Of a stretch of 64,000 bases of DNA, positions 1 through 13,486 are shown piece after piece (within the stretch, counting starts at the first letter, position 1; each line of letters starts with the position of its first letter). Source of the stretch: Nocardioides immobilis (lineage in GTDB: Bacteria > Actinomycetota > Actinomycetes > Propionibacteriales > Nocardioidaceae); the NCBI RefSeq assembly GCF_003515065.1, contig NZ_QXGH01000015.1, forward strand, positions 62,001-126,000. The letters run 5' to 3'. The position numbers were made by a program, and so were the translations under genes. The notes below the pieces were generated by a model, which did not search any database, had not been told where the DNA came from, and saw nothing but the letters and a program-made list of their open reading frames with translations.

Positions 1-150
1 ATCATCTGGAAGCTGCGTCGCGTGCTCTCCGCGCTCGACAGCCAGCAGGCGCTCGAGGTGCTGCTCGAGAAGCTGAAGAAGTCGCCGACCAACATCGACT
101 TCCTGATGCAGGTGCAGAAGACCACTCCCGCACCCGGCCAGGAAGACTGA
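1..150 (+). CDS. rho: Transcription termination factor Rho, C-terminal end (partial)
   Basis: Only the last 49 codons are in the window; the gene starts upstream. The visible tail ([12 protein letters not shown], then [17 protein letters not shown]) matches the C-terminal end of Rho, the hexameric RNA-dependent ATPase that ends transcription. The identification is supported by the following rpmE and prfA genes, which follow rho in many actinobacteria. The ATPase and RNA-binding domains are not visible. Confidence 0.85.
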   Translation: MIWKLRRVLSALDSQQALEVLLEKLKKSPTNIDFLMQVQKTTPAPGQED

Positions 151-181
151 TCGCGGAATAGGCGACACGACCAGACGCTTC

Positions 182-187
182 TACAAT
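182..187 (+). promoter_or_regulatory. Possible -10 element (TACAAT) ahead of rpmE
   Basis: A TACAAT hexamer, close to the TATAAT consensus, lies about 67 bases before the rpmE start in the 103-base gap after rho. No clear -35 was found at the right distance. The hexamer lies inside a 7-bp inverted repeat (CGACACG at 163-169, CGTGTCG at 190-196). It suggests that rpmE has its own promoter. Confidence 0.35.
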
Positions 188-253
188 CACGTGTCGGCTC
201 CGGTTCACGCCTGCACAAGCACGGCGACCCGGAGCACAAGAGATGAGGACACC

Positions 254-472
254 ATGAAGAAGGACATCCACCCCGACTACGTCGTGACCGAGGTGACCTG
301 CACCTGCGGCAGCACCTTCACGACCCGTAGCACCGTGAGCTCCGGCACGATCCACTCCGACGTCTGCTCGCAGTGCCACCCGTTCTACACCGGCAAGCAG
401 AAGATCCTCGACACCGGTGGCCGCGTCGCCCGGTTCGAGGCCCGCTACGCCAAGAAGACCGCCGGCAAGTAG
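254..472 (+). CDS. rpmE: 50S ribosomal protein L31 (zinc-binding form)
   Basis: This encodes 72 residues, the normal length for L31 of the large ribosomal subunit. The ATG at 254 begins MKKDIHPDY, the typical L31 start; an upstream in-frame extension to 191 is unlikely. The protein has a CTC pair near residue 16 and a CSQC pair near residue 37, which mark the zinc-binding (C+) form, as opposed to the cysteine-free form made under zinc limitation. It lies between rho and prfA and is followed by a strong hairpin terminator. Confidence 0.97.
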   Translation: MKKDIHPDYVVTEVTCTCGSTFTTRSTVSSGTIHSDVCSQCHPFYTGKQKILDTGGRVARFEARYAKKTAGK

Positions 473-480
473 TTGTCTTC

Positions 481-519
481 GAGCGCCGACCTTCCCGCAC
501 TGCGGGTCGGTCGGCGCTC
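481..519 (+). terminator. Rho-independent-type hairpin after rpmE
   Basis: An 11-bp outer stem (GAGCGCCGACC at 481-491 with GGTCGGCGCTC at 509-519) encloses an inner stem (CCCGCA at 494-499, TGCGGG at 501-506). The strong two-part hairpin starts 9 bases after the rpmE stop and is followed by TCATTTCC. It probably separates rpmE from prfA transcription, or attenuates read-through. Confidence 0.75.
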
Positions 520-539
520 GTCATTTCCTAGGGGACATC

Positions 540-1606
<1,067 letters not shown>

Positions 1607-1610
<4 letters not shown>

Positions 1611-2497
1611 CGCCGCGGGAGGCGATCGCTGCGGGGGCCGCCCGGCTGCACGCGGCGGGCGTCGCCAGCCCCGAGCACGACGCCGCCGAGCTGCTGGCGC
1701 ACGCGCTGGGCACCACGCGGAGCCGGCTCGCGCTGGTCACCGACGTCCCTGCCGCGGCAGTGGCGGCGTACGACGAGCTCGTGGCCCGGCGGGCGGCGCG
1801 CGAGCCGCTCCAGCACCTGACCGGCATCGCCTACTTCCGGTACGGCGAGGTGGCGGTGGGTCCCGGTGTCTTCGTGCCGCGGCCCGAGACCGAGCTGCTC
1901 GCCGGCTGGGCCGTCGACCACCTGACCAAGGCGAAGCGGCACCCCCGCTCGGCCACGGGGCTGACCGAGCCGGTCGTCGTGGACCTGTGCACCGGCTCCG
2001 GCGTGATCGCCGCGGCGATCGCCTCCGAGGTGCCGTGGGCCCGGGTGCACGCGGTCGAGCTCGACGAGCCCGCCCACGCCTGGGCCGAGCGCAACCTCGC
2101 CGGCACCGGGGTGGACCTGCGGCAGGGCGACTTCCGGACGGCGTTCGACGACCTGCTCGGCACCGTGGACGTCGTGGTCTGCAACCCGCCGTACGTCCCG
2201 CTCGACGCCTGGGAGTCGGTGGCCGTCGAGGCGCGCGACCACGACCCCCACCTGGCCCTCTTCTCCGGCGACGACGGCCTCGACGCGATCCGCGCGCTCG
2301 CGGTCCGGGCCGCCGAGCTGCTCCGCCCCGGCGGCGTGGTCGGGGTCGAGCACGCCGACGCGCAGGGGGAGTCGGCGCCGGCCGTGTTCGTCGCCGAAGG
2401 CAGCTGGGAGGAGGTCCGCGACCACGCCGACCTCAACGGCCGCCCCCGCTTCGTCACGGCACGACGGACGCTCCGCGGTGAGCGAAGGGCGGAGTGA
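1607..2497 (+). CDS. prmC: Release factor glutamine methyltransferase PrmC/HemK
   Basis: This is an S-adenosylmethionine-dependent enzyme that N5-methylates the glutamine of the release-factor GGQ motif. It has 296 residues. The N-terminal helical domain (about 1-80) includes the REPLQHLTG signature before the Rossmann domain. The SAM-binding stretch [16 protein letters not shown] is near residue 125, and the catalytic NPPY ([11 protein letters not shown]) is near residue 190. The GTG start overlaps the prfA stop by four bases. The last residues overlap a possible upstream GTG of the next gene. Confidence 0.96.
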
Positions 2498-2501
2498 CAG
2501 G

Positions 2502-3233
2502 ATGGGCGCCGTGAGTCAGTCCGGTTCGGCACAGGTCTACGACGCGAGTGGCTCGGGGGCGGACGGCGAGCGCGAGGCCGCCGTCGACGCCGCCGCGCTC
2601 GCGATCCAGCGTGGCCGGCTCGTCGTGCTGCCGACCGACACCGTCTACGGCGTCGCGGCCGACGCGTTCGACCCGGATGCGGTCGCCCGGCTGCTCGACG
2701 CGAAGGGCCGCGGCCGCGAGATGCCGCCGCCGGTGCTGGTCAGCACCGCGACCACGCTCGATGCGCTCGCGGTGAAGGTGCCGGACTACGCCCGGACGCT
2801 CACCGCCGCGTTCTGGCCCGGGCCGCTCACCCTCGTCTGCCACGAGCAGCCCTCCCTGCGGTGGGACCTGGGGGAGACCCGCGGGACCGTCGCCGTACGG
2901 ATGCCGGACCACGACCTCACCCGCGAGATCCTCGACCGCACCGGGCCGCTGGCGGTCAGCTCCGCCAACCGGACCGGCAGCCCGGCGGCCACCGACGCCG
3001 CCGACGCCGTCGCGATGCTGGGGGACCGGGTCGCCGTCGTCGTCGACGGCGGCGCGACCGCCGGCGCCGTCCCGTCCACGATCGTCGACGTGACCGGCGA
3101 CCGCCCGCGGCTGCTGCGCCTCGGGATGGTCACGGTGGCGCAGCTCGACGAGGCCCTCGCGGAGAGCGGACTGACGGTCGAGACCGACGAGACGGACAGC
3201 CCCGACCAGCCCGACGCCGAGGGCGACCGCTGA
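2502..3233 (+). CDS. L-threonylcarbamoyladenylate synthase (TsaC/Sua5 family)
   Basis: This enzyme makes threonylcarbamoyl-AMP from threonine, bicarbonate and ATP for the t6A37 modification of ANN-decoding tRNAs. It has 243 residues, so it is the single-domain YrdC type without the Sua5 tail. The YrdC signature is clear: GRLVVLPTDTVYGVAADAF near residues 40-60, and AVSSANRTGSPAATDA with PSTIVDVTG later. The ATG at 2502 follows a GGAG at 2491-2494; an upstream GTG at 2478 is possible but would overlap prmC by 20 bases. The prmC-tsaC-wecA order is typical of actinobacteria. Confidence 0.93.
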   Translation: MGAVSQSGSAQVYDASGSGADGEREAAVDAAALAIQRGRLVVLPTDTVYGVAADAFDPDAVARLLDAKGRGREMPPPVLVSTATTLDALAVKVPDYARTLTAAFWPGPLTLVCHEQPSLRWDLGETRGTVAVRMPDHDLTREILDRTGPLAVSSANRTGSPAATDAADAVAMLGDRVAVVVDGGATAGAVPSTIVDVTGDRPRLLRLGMVTVAQLDEALAESGLTVETDETDSPDQPDAEGDR

Positions 3234-3236
3234 CCG

Positions 3237-4442
3237 ATGCGCGAGTACTTCGTCGTCTTCCTGGTCGCTGCGGCGGTGACCTATCTGCTGACCGTCGTCG
3301 CGCGGGAGATCGCGATCCGCACCGGCGCCGTCGCCAAGGTCCGTGACCGCGACGTCCACGCCGAGCCGGTCCCGTACCTCGGCGGCCTGGCCATGCTGGG
3401 CGGCCTCTTCGCCGCCTTCCTCGTCGCGCGGGAGCTGCCGTTCCTGTCGGGGAGCCAGCCGTTCGTGTTCGAGGACGCGTTCGCCGTGCTGGCCGCCGGC
3501 GCCCTGGTCTGCGCGGTCGGCGTCCTCGACGACATCTTCGACCTCGACGCGCTCACGAAGTTCGGCGGTCAGGTGGTCGCGGTCGGGGTCCTGGTCTACT
3601 CGGGCATCCAGTTCCGCTACTTCTTCCAGCGGGACGGCTCGCAGTTCGTGCTCGACCCGACCCAGGGTGCGCTGCTGACCGCGGTGATCGTGCTCGCGAC
3701 TGTCAACGCGGTGAACTTCATCGACGGTCTGGACGGCCTCGCCGCGGGCGTGATCGGGATCAGCGCGCTGGCCTTCTTCCTCTTCTGCTACCAGCTAACG
3801 GTCATCAACGAGGTCCAGCGGGCAACCACCGGGGCCCTGTTGTCGGCCGCGCTGGCCGGGGCGTGCGCCGGCTTCCTCGTGCACAACTTCCATCCGGCCC
3901 GGCTGTTCATGGGTGACAGCGGCTCGATGCTGCTCGGCCTGGTGCTGTCCGCGACCGGTCTCACGGTCACGACCCAGTTCTCCCTGATCGACATCGCCGA
4001 GGGCGCCGACGGCGCGCGGGCCAGCCTGCTGCCGATGCTGCTGCCCGTCGCCCTGCCGATCCTGATCCTGGTCGTGCCGCTCGCCGACCTTCTGCTCGCC
4101 GTCGTGAGACGCACGGCTGCCGGGCGATCGCCGTTCGCGCCCGACAAGCAGCACCTGCACCACCGGCTGCTGGAGATCGGGCACTCGCACCGCCGCGCGG
4201 TGATCATCATGTGGCTGTGGGCCGGGCTGATCGCCTTCGGCACCGTCGTGGCCAGCCTGTACGACGAGCTGGCGGTCTGGATCGGCATCGGCGCCGCGTT
4301 CGTGGTGACCGTCGGGCTGACCTTCCTGGTGCCGCACCTCCCGAGCTCGGGGCAGGTCGGCGAGGGTGGCGTCGAGAGTGCCGGCGAGGGGGGAGACGGG
4401 CCCGGCCCGGACCCCGATTCGAAGACGCCCCAGACTTTGTGA
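3237..4442 (+). CDS. wecA: Undecaprenyl-phosphate GlcNAc-1-phosphate transferase (WecA/Rfe-like, MraY family)
   Basis: This polytopic membrane enzyme transfers a sugar-1-phosphate from a UDP-sugar to a polyprenyl phosphate, which starts cell-wall polymer or glycan assembly. It has 401 residues and about 10-11 membrane segments. Family motifs present: DDIFDLDALTKF (magnesium-binding Asp pair), NAVNFIDGLDGLAAG, FMGDSGSMLLG and a C-terminal HLHHRLL. The last 35 residues are a Gly/Glu-rich cytoplasmic tail. It starts three bases after the previous stop, and its place before the ATP synthase genes matches rfe in mycobacteria. The exact sugar substrate cannot be read from the sequence. Confidence 0.93.
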   Translation: MREYFVVFLVAAAVTYLLTVVAREIAIRTGAVAKVRDRDVHAEPVPYLGGLAMLGGLFAAFLVARELPFLSGSQPFVFEDAFAVLAAGALVCAVGVLDDIFDLDALTKFGGQVVAVGVLVYSGIQFRYFFQRDGSQFVLDPTQGALLTAVIVLATVNAVNFIDGLDGLAAGVIGISALAFFLFCYQLTVINEVQRATTGALLSAALAGACAGFLVHNFHPARLFMGDSGSMLLGLVLSATGLTVTTQFSLIDIAEGADGARASLLPMLLPVALPILILVVPLADLLLAVVRRTAAGRSPFAPDKQHLHHRLLEIGHSHRRAVIIMWLWAGLIAFGTVVASLYDELAVWIGIGAAFVVTVGLTFLVPHLPSSGQVGEGGVESAGEGGDGPGPDPDSKTPQTL

Positions 4443-4523
4443 TAACTTTCACGAGCGCTCAGGAAGTGCTCAGAAAGCGCCAGTGACCCACTGCCACCGA
4501 GTCACCTGGAAGGGCGGCCGCCG

Positions 4524-4997
4524 ATGCTGACGACCACCACCCCCGGACCGCTGGTCCTCGCGGCCGCGGTGACCACGGTGGTCGGCGTGCTGGTGGTCCT
4601 GGCGGCCGTGCTGACAGGCGGCGAGGCGGCGGCGTACGGCGCCCTCGTCGGCACCGTGATCACCCTGGTCATCTTCTCGTTCGGTGCGTTCGCGGTCGAT
4701 GCGGTGTCCCGGCTGATGCCGGTGGCCTCGCTCCTCGTCGCGATGCTCACCTACACCATGCAGGTGCTGCTGATGCTGGTCGTGTTCGTCGGCCTCAACC
4801 GCGCCGGCGTGCTCGACGAGAACCTCGACCGTGGTTGGCTCGGCGGGGCGATCATCGTCGGTGTCCTGGCCTGGACGTCGGCCCAGCTGATCGCCTCGGC
4901 GAAGGCCCGGATCCCCGCGTTCGAGACCCCTGGCGAACAGTCGGTGAACGGTCCCTCGGAGGCCGCTCGTCCGGCAGCAGAGGGCGGTGCGCGATGA
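4524..4997 (+). CDS. AtpI-like membrane protein of the ATP synthase operon
   Basis: A 157-residue protein with four predicted membrane segments (about residues 8-30, 38-62, 67-92 and 105-125) and a polar C-terminus. Position between wecA and the Fo genes matches the poorly conserved AtpI-type protein there in other actinobacteria (the Rv1303 position in M. tuberculosis). AtpI proteins are thought to help c-ring assembly. The assignment rests mainly on context and topology. The gap before it (4443-4523) must hold any operon promoter, but I could not identify one with confidence. Confidence 0.7.
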   Translation: MLTTTTPGPLVLAAAVTTVVGVLVVLAAVLTGGEAAAYGALVGTVITLVIFSFGAFAVDAVSRLMPVASLLVAMLTYTMQVLLMLVVFVGLNRAGVLDENLDRGWLGGAIIVGVLAWTSAQLIASAKARIPAFETPGEQSVNGPSEAARPAAEGGAR

Positions 4998-5027
4998 CCT
5001 CCACCCCCTGCTATTGTCCGGGGCGCA

Positions 5028-5267
5028 ATGAGTCAGCCCGAGGAGAAGCCGAAGGGCGATCCGTGGCATGCGTTCGGCTACATCGTGGCCGGGGTCGCGT
5101 TCTACGGGTTCCTGGGCTGGCTGGCCGACCGCTGGCTCGGCACCCGCTACCTGGTGGCGATCGGGATCCTGGCGGGCGCGGCGTTGGGGCTCTACCTGAC
5201 CTTCGCTCGCTTCCGGCCCGAACAGACAGCGCAGCTCCCGCAGCACCCAGACCAGGACGACGAGTAA
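5028..5267 (+). CDS. AtpZ/AtpI-family small membrane protein
   Basis: A 79-residue protein with two membrane segments (about 15-33 and 40-59). The pattern GYIVAGVAFYGFLGWLADRW then GILAGAALGLYL is typical of the AtpZ/AtpI family encoded just upstream of atpB. Such proteins are proposed to form magnesium/calcium channels or assist Fo assembly; the role here is inferred. A TATTGT at 5012-5017 lies 10 bases before the ATG and may be a -10 box giving a very short leader. atpB follows after 10 bases. Confidence 0.8.
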   Translation: MSQPEEKPKGDPWHAFGYIVAGVAFYGFLGWLADRWLGTRYLVAIGILAGAALGLYLTFARFRPEQTAQLPQHPDQDDE

Positions 5268-5277
5268 GGAGACTCCG

Positions 5278-6358
<1,081 letters not shown>

Positions 6359-6412
6359 CGCGAGTCGTCCCCGACGACTCCCGTCCTGCGTACCGATCGC
6401 CCGTCTAAGTAG

Positions 6413-6984
<572 letters not shown>

Positions 6985-6985
<1 letters not shown>

Positions 6986-7776
6986 TGCTCTCGTTCCGAG
7001 CGGCCTCCAGCGAAGCCGTCGCCGCGCTGGTCGACGGGGTCGAGGGATCGGCCACGGTCGCCCAGGACCTGTTCGCGGTCGCGGCGAACCTCCGCTCCGA
7101 AGGCGCGCTGCGGCGGTTCGCCACCGACTTCGCCCTTCCGAGCGAGGCCAAGACCGGTCTGGTCTCGGAGCTGTACGACGGCAAGGTCGACCCGGCCACG
7201 CTGGACCTGCTCAAGGACGCGGTGGGTCGTCGGTGGACGCGCACCCGCGACCTCGCCGACGCGCTGGAGTACGTCGGTGTCGTGGCGGCCGTCCGTTCCA
7301 CGGGCCGCGACGCGGACCAGGTCGTCGACGAGCTGTTCTCGGTGCGCAGCATCGTCAACGACAGCCCCGACCTCCGCAACGCCCTGTCGGACCGTGCTCG
7401 CAGCGCGGACGACAAGGCAGCGCTGGTCGACACCCTGCTCGACGGCAAGGTGCTCCCGGCCACGGTCATCCTGGTCAAGCAGGCCCTGACCGGTAGCCAC
7501 CGCAGCGTCGCCGTGGCGCTCGAGGACTACGAGAAGGTCGCCGCCGACGTCCACGGGCGCGACGTGGCGACGGTCCGGGTCGCTCGCCCGCTGGGCGAGA
7601 GCGAGGTCCAGCGGCTGGAGGCGGCGCTCACCGAGCAGTACGGCCGGCCGGTCCACCTCAACATCGTCGTCGACCCGGATGTCATCGGTGGCATCAAGGT
7701 CGAGATCGGCGGCGACGTCATCGACGGCACGATCTCCAGCCGCCTCGACGACGCCCGCCGCAAGCTCGCCGGCTGA
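6985..7776 (+). CDS. atpH: ATP synthase F1 subunit delta
   Basis: The 263-residue OSCP/delta subunit joins the peripheral stalk to the alpha3beta3 head. It is longer than the roughly 180 residues of E. coli delta, as is usual in actinobacteria, with an N-terminal extension of about 80 residues. The OSCP-like end includes VVDPDVIGGIKVEIGGDVIDGTI near residues 232-250. The ATG shares bases with the atpF stop. An 81-base gap follows before atpA. Confidence 0.95.
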
Positions 7777-7857
7777 CGCGGATCTCGAGATCCCGACCAG
7801 CTCGCTCACCGACATCACCTACGTACGTTCCAGAAGAACCAGAGAGAAGGCACTGAG

Positions 7858-9495
7858 ATGACGGAACTCTCCATCCGTCCGGACGAGATCCGCGACGCCC
7901 TCGCCAAGTACGTCGCCGACTACGAGCCCTCCGCGGCCAGCAAGGAGGAGATCGGCCACGTCGTCTCCGCCGGCGACGGCATCGCGCGCGTGAGCGGCCT
8001 GCCGTCGGCGATGGCCAACGAGCTGCTCGAGTTCGAGGACGGCACCCGGGGCCTGGCCCTGAACCTCGAGGAGCGCGAGATCGGCGTCGTCATCCTCGGT
8101 GACTTCGACAAGATCGAGGAGGGCCAGACGGTCCGCCGTACCGGTGAGGTGCTGTCGGTCCCGATCGGCGACGGGTTCATGGGTCGCGTGATCGACCCGC
8201 TCGGCACCCCGATCGACGGGCTCGGCGAGATCGAGGCAGAGGGTCGCCGCATCCTCGAGCTCCAGGCGCCCGGCGTGATGGCGCGCAAGTCGGTGCACCA
8301 GCCGCTCGCGACCGGCATCAAGGCGATCGACGCGATGACCCCGATCGGTCGTGGCCAGCGTCAGCTGATCATCGGCGACCGCTCGACCGGCAAGACCACG
8401 GTCGCGATCGACACGATCATCAACCAGAAGCTGAACTGGGACTCCGGTGACCCGGAGAAGCAGGTGCGCTGCATCTACGTCGCGATCGGTCAGAAGGGCT
8501 CGACCATCGCCGCTGTGCGCGGCGCCCTCGAGGAGGCCGGCGCGCTGGAGTACACGACGATCGTCGCGTCCCCCGCGTCCGACTCGGCCGGCTTCAAGTA
8601 CCTCGCCCCCTACACCGGCTCGGCCATCGGCCAGCACTGGATGTACGCCGGCAAGCACGTCCTGATCGTGTTCGACGACCTGACCAAGCAGGCCGAGGCC
8701 TACCGCGCCGTGTCGCTGCTGCTGCGTCGTCCTCCGGGCCGCGAGGCCTACCCGGGTGACGTCTTCTACCTGCACTCCCGGCTGCTCGAGCGCTGCGCGA
8801 AGCTCTCCGACGACCTCGGCGCCGGCTCGATGACCGGCCTGCCGATCATCGAGACCAAGGCCAACGACGTCTCGGCGTACATCCCGACCAACGTCATCTC
8901 GATCACCGACGGCCAGATCTTCCTGCAGTCCGACCTGTTCGCCGCCAACCAGCGGCCCGCGATCGACGTCGGCATCTCGGTGTCGCGCGTCGGTGGTGCG
9001 GCCATGACCAAGGCGATGAAGGCCGTCACCGGCTCGCTGAAGGTCGACCTGGCGCAGTACCGCGCGATGGAGGCGTTCGCGATGTTCGCGTCCGACCTCG
9101 ACGCGGCCTCGCGCCAGCAGCTGGCCCGCGGTCAGCGGCTGATGGCCCTGCTCAAGCAGCCCGCCTACAGCCCCTACCCGCTGCCCGAGATGACCGTGTC
9201 GCTCTGGCTCGGCACCAGCGGCCGTCTCGACCAGGTCCCGACCGAGGACGTGCTGCGGTTCGAGCACGAGTTCCTCGACTACCTTCGTCGTTCGCACGAG
9301 GGCCTGCTGGCCGCCATCCGCGAGACGCAGAAGTTCGAGGACGAGGACGGCGTCGCCGCGGCGTACGACTCCTTCCTCGACCAGTTCGAGACGTCCGAGG
9401 GCAACAGCATCAAGGTCGGCCACGAGCCCGAGGCCGAGTCGCTGGCCGACGACGAGCTCGAGCAGGAGCAGATCGTCAAGCAGAAGCGAGGCTGA
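7858..9495 (+). CDS. atpA: ATP synthase F1 subunit alpha
   Basis: The non-catalytic nucleotide-binding subunit, 545 residues. The Walker A is [13 protein letters not shown] near residue 172 and the Walker B region is [13 protein letters not shown] near residue 265. The arginine finger lies in the SVSRVGGAA stretch near residue 380. The C-terminal tail after about residue 505 is acidic and longer than in E. coli, as in other actinobacterial alpha subunits. ATG at 7858 follows AGAGAAGGCA. Confidence 0.98.
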   Translation: MTELSIRPDEIRDALAKYVADYEPSAASKEEIGHVVSAGDGIARVSGLPSAMANELLEFEDGTRGLALNLEEREIGVVILGDFDKIEEGQTVRRTGEVLSVPIGDGFMGRVIDPLGTPIDGLGEIEAEGRRILELQAPGVMARKSVHQPLATGIKAIDAMTPIGRGQRQLIIGDRSTGKTTVAIDTIINQKLNWDSGDPEKQVRCIYVAIGQKGSTIAAVRGALEEAGALEYTTIVASPASDSAGFKYLAPYTGSAIGQHWMYAGKHVLIVFDDLTKQAEAYRAVSLLLRRPPGREAYPGDVFYLHSRLLERCAKLSDDLGAGSMTGLPIIETKANDVSAYIPTNVISITDGQIFLQSDLFAANQRPAIDVGISVSRVGGAAMTKAMKAVTGSLKVDLAQYRAMEAFAMFASDLDAASRQQLARGQRLMALLKQPAYSPYPLPEMTVSLWLGTSGRLDQVPTEDVLRFEHEFLDYLRRSHEGLLAAIRETQKFEDEDGVAAAYDSFLDQFETSEGNSIKVGHEPEAESLADDELEQEQIVKQKRG

Positions 9496-9504
9496 GGACT
9501 AGCC

Positions 9505-10443
9505 ATGGCTGTATCGCTGCGGGAGTACCGCGCGCGGATCAAGTCGACCGAGTCGATGAAGAAGATCACGCGCGCCATGGAGCTCATCGCTGCGTCCCGG
9601 ATCATCAAGGCGCAGCAGCGAGCACAGCAGGCCGCGCCGTACGCGCGGGAGCTCACCCGGGCCGTGTCGGCGGTCGCGACGTTCTCCAACGTCGACCACC
9701 CGCTGACCCGCGAGGAGGAGAACCCGAAGCGGGCGGCGGTGCTCGTGATCACGAGCGACCGCGGTCTCGCCGGCGCCTACTCCTCGAGCGTGCTCAAGGA
9801 GGCCGAGCGGCTCGCGGGACGCCTGCGGGACGAGGGCAAGGAGATCGACTGGTTCCTGGCCGGCCGGAAGTCCGAGGCCTACTTCAAGTTCCGCGAGCGT
9901 CCGTTCGTCGAGTCCTGGACCGGGTTCTCCGACCAGCCGACCTACGACAAGGCAGCGGAGATCGGGAAGGCCCTCATCGAGGCGTTCCTTGCTGATTCGG
10001 CGGAGCAGCAGGGTGAGGAAGCCCGATACGAGGATGTCGACGAGGTCCACATCGTCTACACGCGGTTCCGCTCGATGCTCGTGCAGGAGCCGACCGCCGT
10101 ACGGCTGCTTCCGCTGGAGGTCGTCGAGGGGGAGGAGCCGCCCGAGGAGGACGAGCTGCTGCCGCTCTACGAGTTCGAGCCGTCGGCGTCGCAGGTGCTC
10201 GACGGGCTGCTGCCGCAGTACGTCCAGAGCCGGATCTTCTACAGCCTGCTGCAGGCGGCCGCCTCCGAGCTGGCCGCCCGGCAGAAGGCGATGAAGGCGG
10301 CGACGGACAACGCCGACGAGCTCATCAAGAAGCTCACCCGGATCGCCAACCAGGCCCGCCAGGCCGGCATCACCCAGGAGATCAGCGAGATCGTGGGTGG
10401 CGTGAACGCGCTGGCCGACGCTCAGGCCGCTGCCAACGACTGA
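9505..10443 (+). CDS. atpG: ATP synthase F1 subunit gamma
   Basis: The 312-residue central shaft subunit. The N-terminal helix begins [26 protein letters not shown] and the C-terminal helix includes [21 protein letters not shown]; together they form the rotating coiled coil. An acidic insertion ([20 protein letters not shown], about residues 208-227) resembles the extra loop of actinobacterial gamma subunits. It starts nine bases after atpA; 65 bases separate it from atpD. Confidence 0.97.
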   Translation: MAVSLREYRARIKSTESMKKITRAMELIAASRIIKAQQRAQQAAPYARELTRAVSAVATFSNVDHPLTREEENPKRAAVLVITSDRGLAGAYSSSVLKEAERLAGRLRDEGKEIDWFLAGRKSEAYFKFRERPFVESWTGFSDQPTYDKAAEIGKALIEAFLADSAEQQGEEARYEDVDEVHIVYTRFRSMLVQEPTAVRLLPLEVVEGEEPPEEDELLPLYEFEPSASQVLDGLLPQYVQSRIFYSLLQAAASELAARQKAMKAATDNADELIKKLTRIANQARQAGITQEISEIVGGVNALADAQAAAND

Positions 10444-10469
10444 CCGACTGACCCGCTCAACCCGACTGA

Positions 10470-11957
<1,488 letters not shown>

Positions 11958-11958
11958 C

Positions 11959-12393
11959 ATGGCGGACCACACGGGCGCTGCTGACACCGAGGCGCTGCAC
12001 GTCGAGCTCGTCGCAGCGGACCGCACCGTGTGGTCCGGCGACGCGGCGATGGTGATCGCGCGCACGACCGAGGGTGACATCGGCGTGCTGCGCGACCACG
12101 CCCCGGCGCTGTCGCTCCTGGCCGAGGCCGTGGTGGAGATCCAGGTCGAGGGCACCGACGACGTGGTCGTCGCTGCCGTCGACGGCGGGTTCCTCTCGGT
12201 GGCCAACAACCGGGTGTCGATCCTCTCCGAGCACATCGAGCTCGGCGAGGACATCCACGTCGACAAGGCGAAGGCTGAGCTCGAGGAGGCGCGTGGCCTC
12301 ATCGGCGCCAACAACGAGGCCGAGCGGCGCGTGCGCCGTGCCGAGGCGCGGCTCCGGGCTGCCGAAAAGGTCTCCTCGGGTCCGGGCCACTAG
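11959..12393 (+). CDS. atpC: ATP synthase F1 subunit epsilon
   Basis: The 144-residue epsilon subunit connects gamma to the c-ring and can inhibit ATP hydrolysis. An N-terminal beta-sandwich (about 12-95, with GDIGVLRDHAPALSLL) is followed by a helical hairpin rich in Ala, Glu and Arg (about 98-140). The ATG at 11959 is one base after the atpD stop, so longer upstream frames are discounted. The reading frame ends at the TAGAGT that probably serves as the -10 of the next gene. Confidence 0.96.
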   Translation: MADHTGAADTEALHVELVAADRTVWSGDAAMVIARTTEGDIGVLRDHAPALSLLAEAVVEIQVEGTDDVVVAAVDGGFLSVANNRVSILSEHIELGEDIHVDKAKAELEEARGLIGANNEAERRVRRAEARLRAAEKVSSGPGH

Positions 12394-12396
12394 AGT
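12391..12396 (+). promoter_or_regulatory. Probable -10 (TAGAGT) of a leaderless transcript for the DUF2550 gene
   Basis: TAGAGT fits the actinobacterial -10 pattern TANNNT and lies 6 bases before the ATG at 12403, with no Shine-Dalgarno between them. Transcription would start at or next to the A of the ATG. Its first three bases are the atpC stop codon. Confidence 0.5.
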
Positions 12397-12402
12397 CCGT
12401 CG

Positions 12403-12843
12403 ATGGCGTGGTGGGAGTGGCTGCTCGATGTCTCGGGCATCGTGCTGCTCCTGCTGCTGGCCTACGGCGTCGGGCTGGTCGTCCGGCGCCGGGTCCTGGC
12501 CCGGCACGGCGGGACGTTCGAGCTGAGCCACCGGCTCAGCTCCGACACCGCGGGGCAGGGCTGGGTGCTGGGGATTGGGCGCTACTCGGGGGAGAAGCTC
12601 GAGTGGTTCCGGATCTTCACGCTGTGGCCGAAGCCGAAGCGCGTCTGGTGGCGTGAGCAGCTCACGTACGACGGCCGGCGCGAGCCCATCGGGGCCGAGC
12701 AGGCCTCGCTCTACCCCGACCACGTCGTGATCCGCTGTGCGTCGCGCTCCGGCGAGGTCGAGCTGGCGATGAGCCTCGCCTCCCTCACCGGCTTCCAGGC
12801 GTGGCTCGAGGCCAAGCCGCCGGGCACCGACTGGAACCGGTAG
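12403..12843 (+). CDS. DUF2550 family membrane-anchored protein
   Basis: A 146-residue protein with one N-terminal membrane helix (about 5-27, WLLDVSGIVLLLLLAYGVGLVV) followed by RRR and a soluble domain. The soluble part (GWVLGIGRYSGEKLEWFRIF, then AMSLASLTGFQAWLEAKPPG) fits DUF2550, found directly after atpC in many actinobacteria (Rv1312 in M. tuberculosis). Its function is not known. The conserved position suggests a link to the ATP synthase or the membrane, but that is inference. Confidence 0.85.
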   Translation: MAWWEWLLDVSGIVLLLLLAYGVGLVVRRRVLARHGGTFELSHRLSSDTAGQGWVLGIGRYSGEKLEWFRIFTLWPKPKRVWWREQLTYDGRREPIGAEQASLYPDHVVIRCASRSGEVELAMSLASLTGFQAWLEAKPPGTDWNR

Positions 12844-12859
12844 GTCGAGGGCGAGGCGC

Positions 12860-13486
12860 TCAGGTGCGGATGATGCGGCGCTCGATCGCGGCTGCCACCG
12901 CGCCGGCGCGGGTGTCGACCCCGAGCTTGGTGTAGATGTGCGAGAGGTGGGACTTCACGGTCGCCTCGGACACGAACAGCTCCCGCGCCATCTCCTTGTT
13001 GCCGAGGCCGCGGGAGAGCAGCTCCAGGACCTCCACCTCCCGCTCGGTGATCGGGGTGGCCCCGGGCGTCGTACGCCGGACCAGCGTCGCGGCGACCGAC
13101 GGTGCCAGCACCGTCTCCCCGCGGGCCGTGGCACGGATGCCGGCGAACAGCTCGTCGGGCGGGGCGTCCTTGAGCAGGTAGCCCCGCGCTCCGGCGTCGA
13201 GGGCGCGCAGGATGTCGGACTCGGTGTCGTACGTCGTCAGCACCAGCACCTCGGGCGGCTCGTCGAGCGCCCGGAGGGCGGCCGTCACGTCGGCACCGCC
13301 GACCGCGCCTGCCCCGAGGCTGAGGTCCATCAGCACGACGTCGGGCCGGTCCGCGGTGACGGTGGCCAGCGCGCGGTCGAGGCCGTCGGCCTCGCCGATG
13401 ACCGACAGGTCATCCTGCCCGTCGATCAGCGCGCGGAGCCCGGCACGCACGACGGGGTGGTCGTCGACCAGCACGATCCGGATCAC
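12860..13486 (-). CDS. NarL/FixJ-type response regulator
   Basis: A 208-residue DNA-binding regulator. The receiver domain (about 1-118) has the acidic pair in VLVDDHPVVRAG, the phospho-acceptor Asp in DVVLMDLSLG near residue 53, the Thr of VLVLTTYDTE and the Lys of YLLKDAPPDE. A LuxR helix-turn-helix follows (about 142-205): TEREVEVLELLSRGLGNKEM, then SEATVKSHLSHIYTKLG. The GTG start overlaps the stop of the upstream kinase by four bases, so the pair is coupled. The targets are unknown. Confidence 0.94.
   Translation of the reverse strand: MIRIVLVDDHPVVRAGLRALIDGQDDLSVIGEADGLDRALATVTADRPDVVLMDLSLGAGAVGGADVTAALRALDEPPEVLVLTTYDTESDILRALDAGARGYLLKDAPPDELFAGIRATARGETVLAPSVAATLVRRTTPGATPITEREVEVLELLSRGLGNKEMARELFVSEATVKSHLSHIYTKLGVDTRAGAVAAAIERRIIRT

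Noticed and set aside
4443..4523. Inverted repeat GTGAC/GTCAC before the AtpI-like gene as a regulatory site of the atp operon
   Set aside because: The arms are short and imperfect and no promoter is recognisable beside them, so the claim could not be supported.
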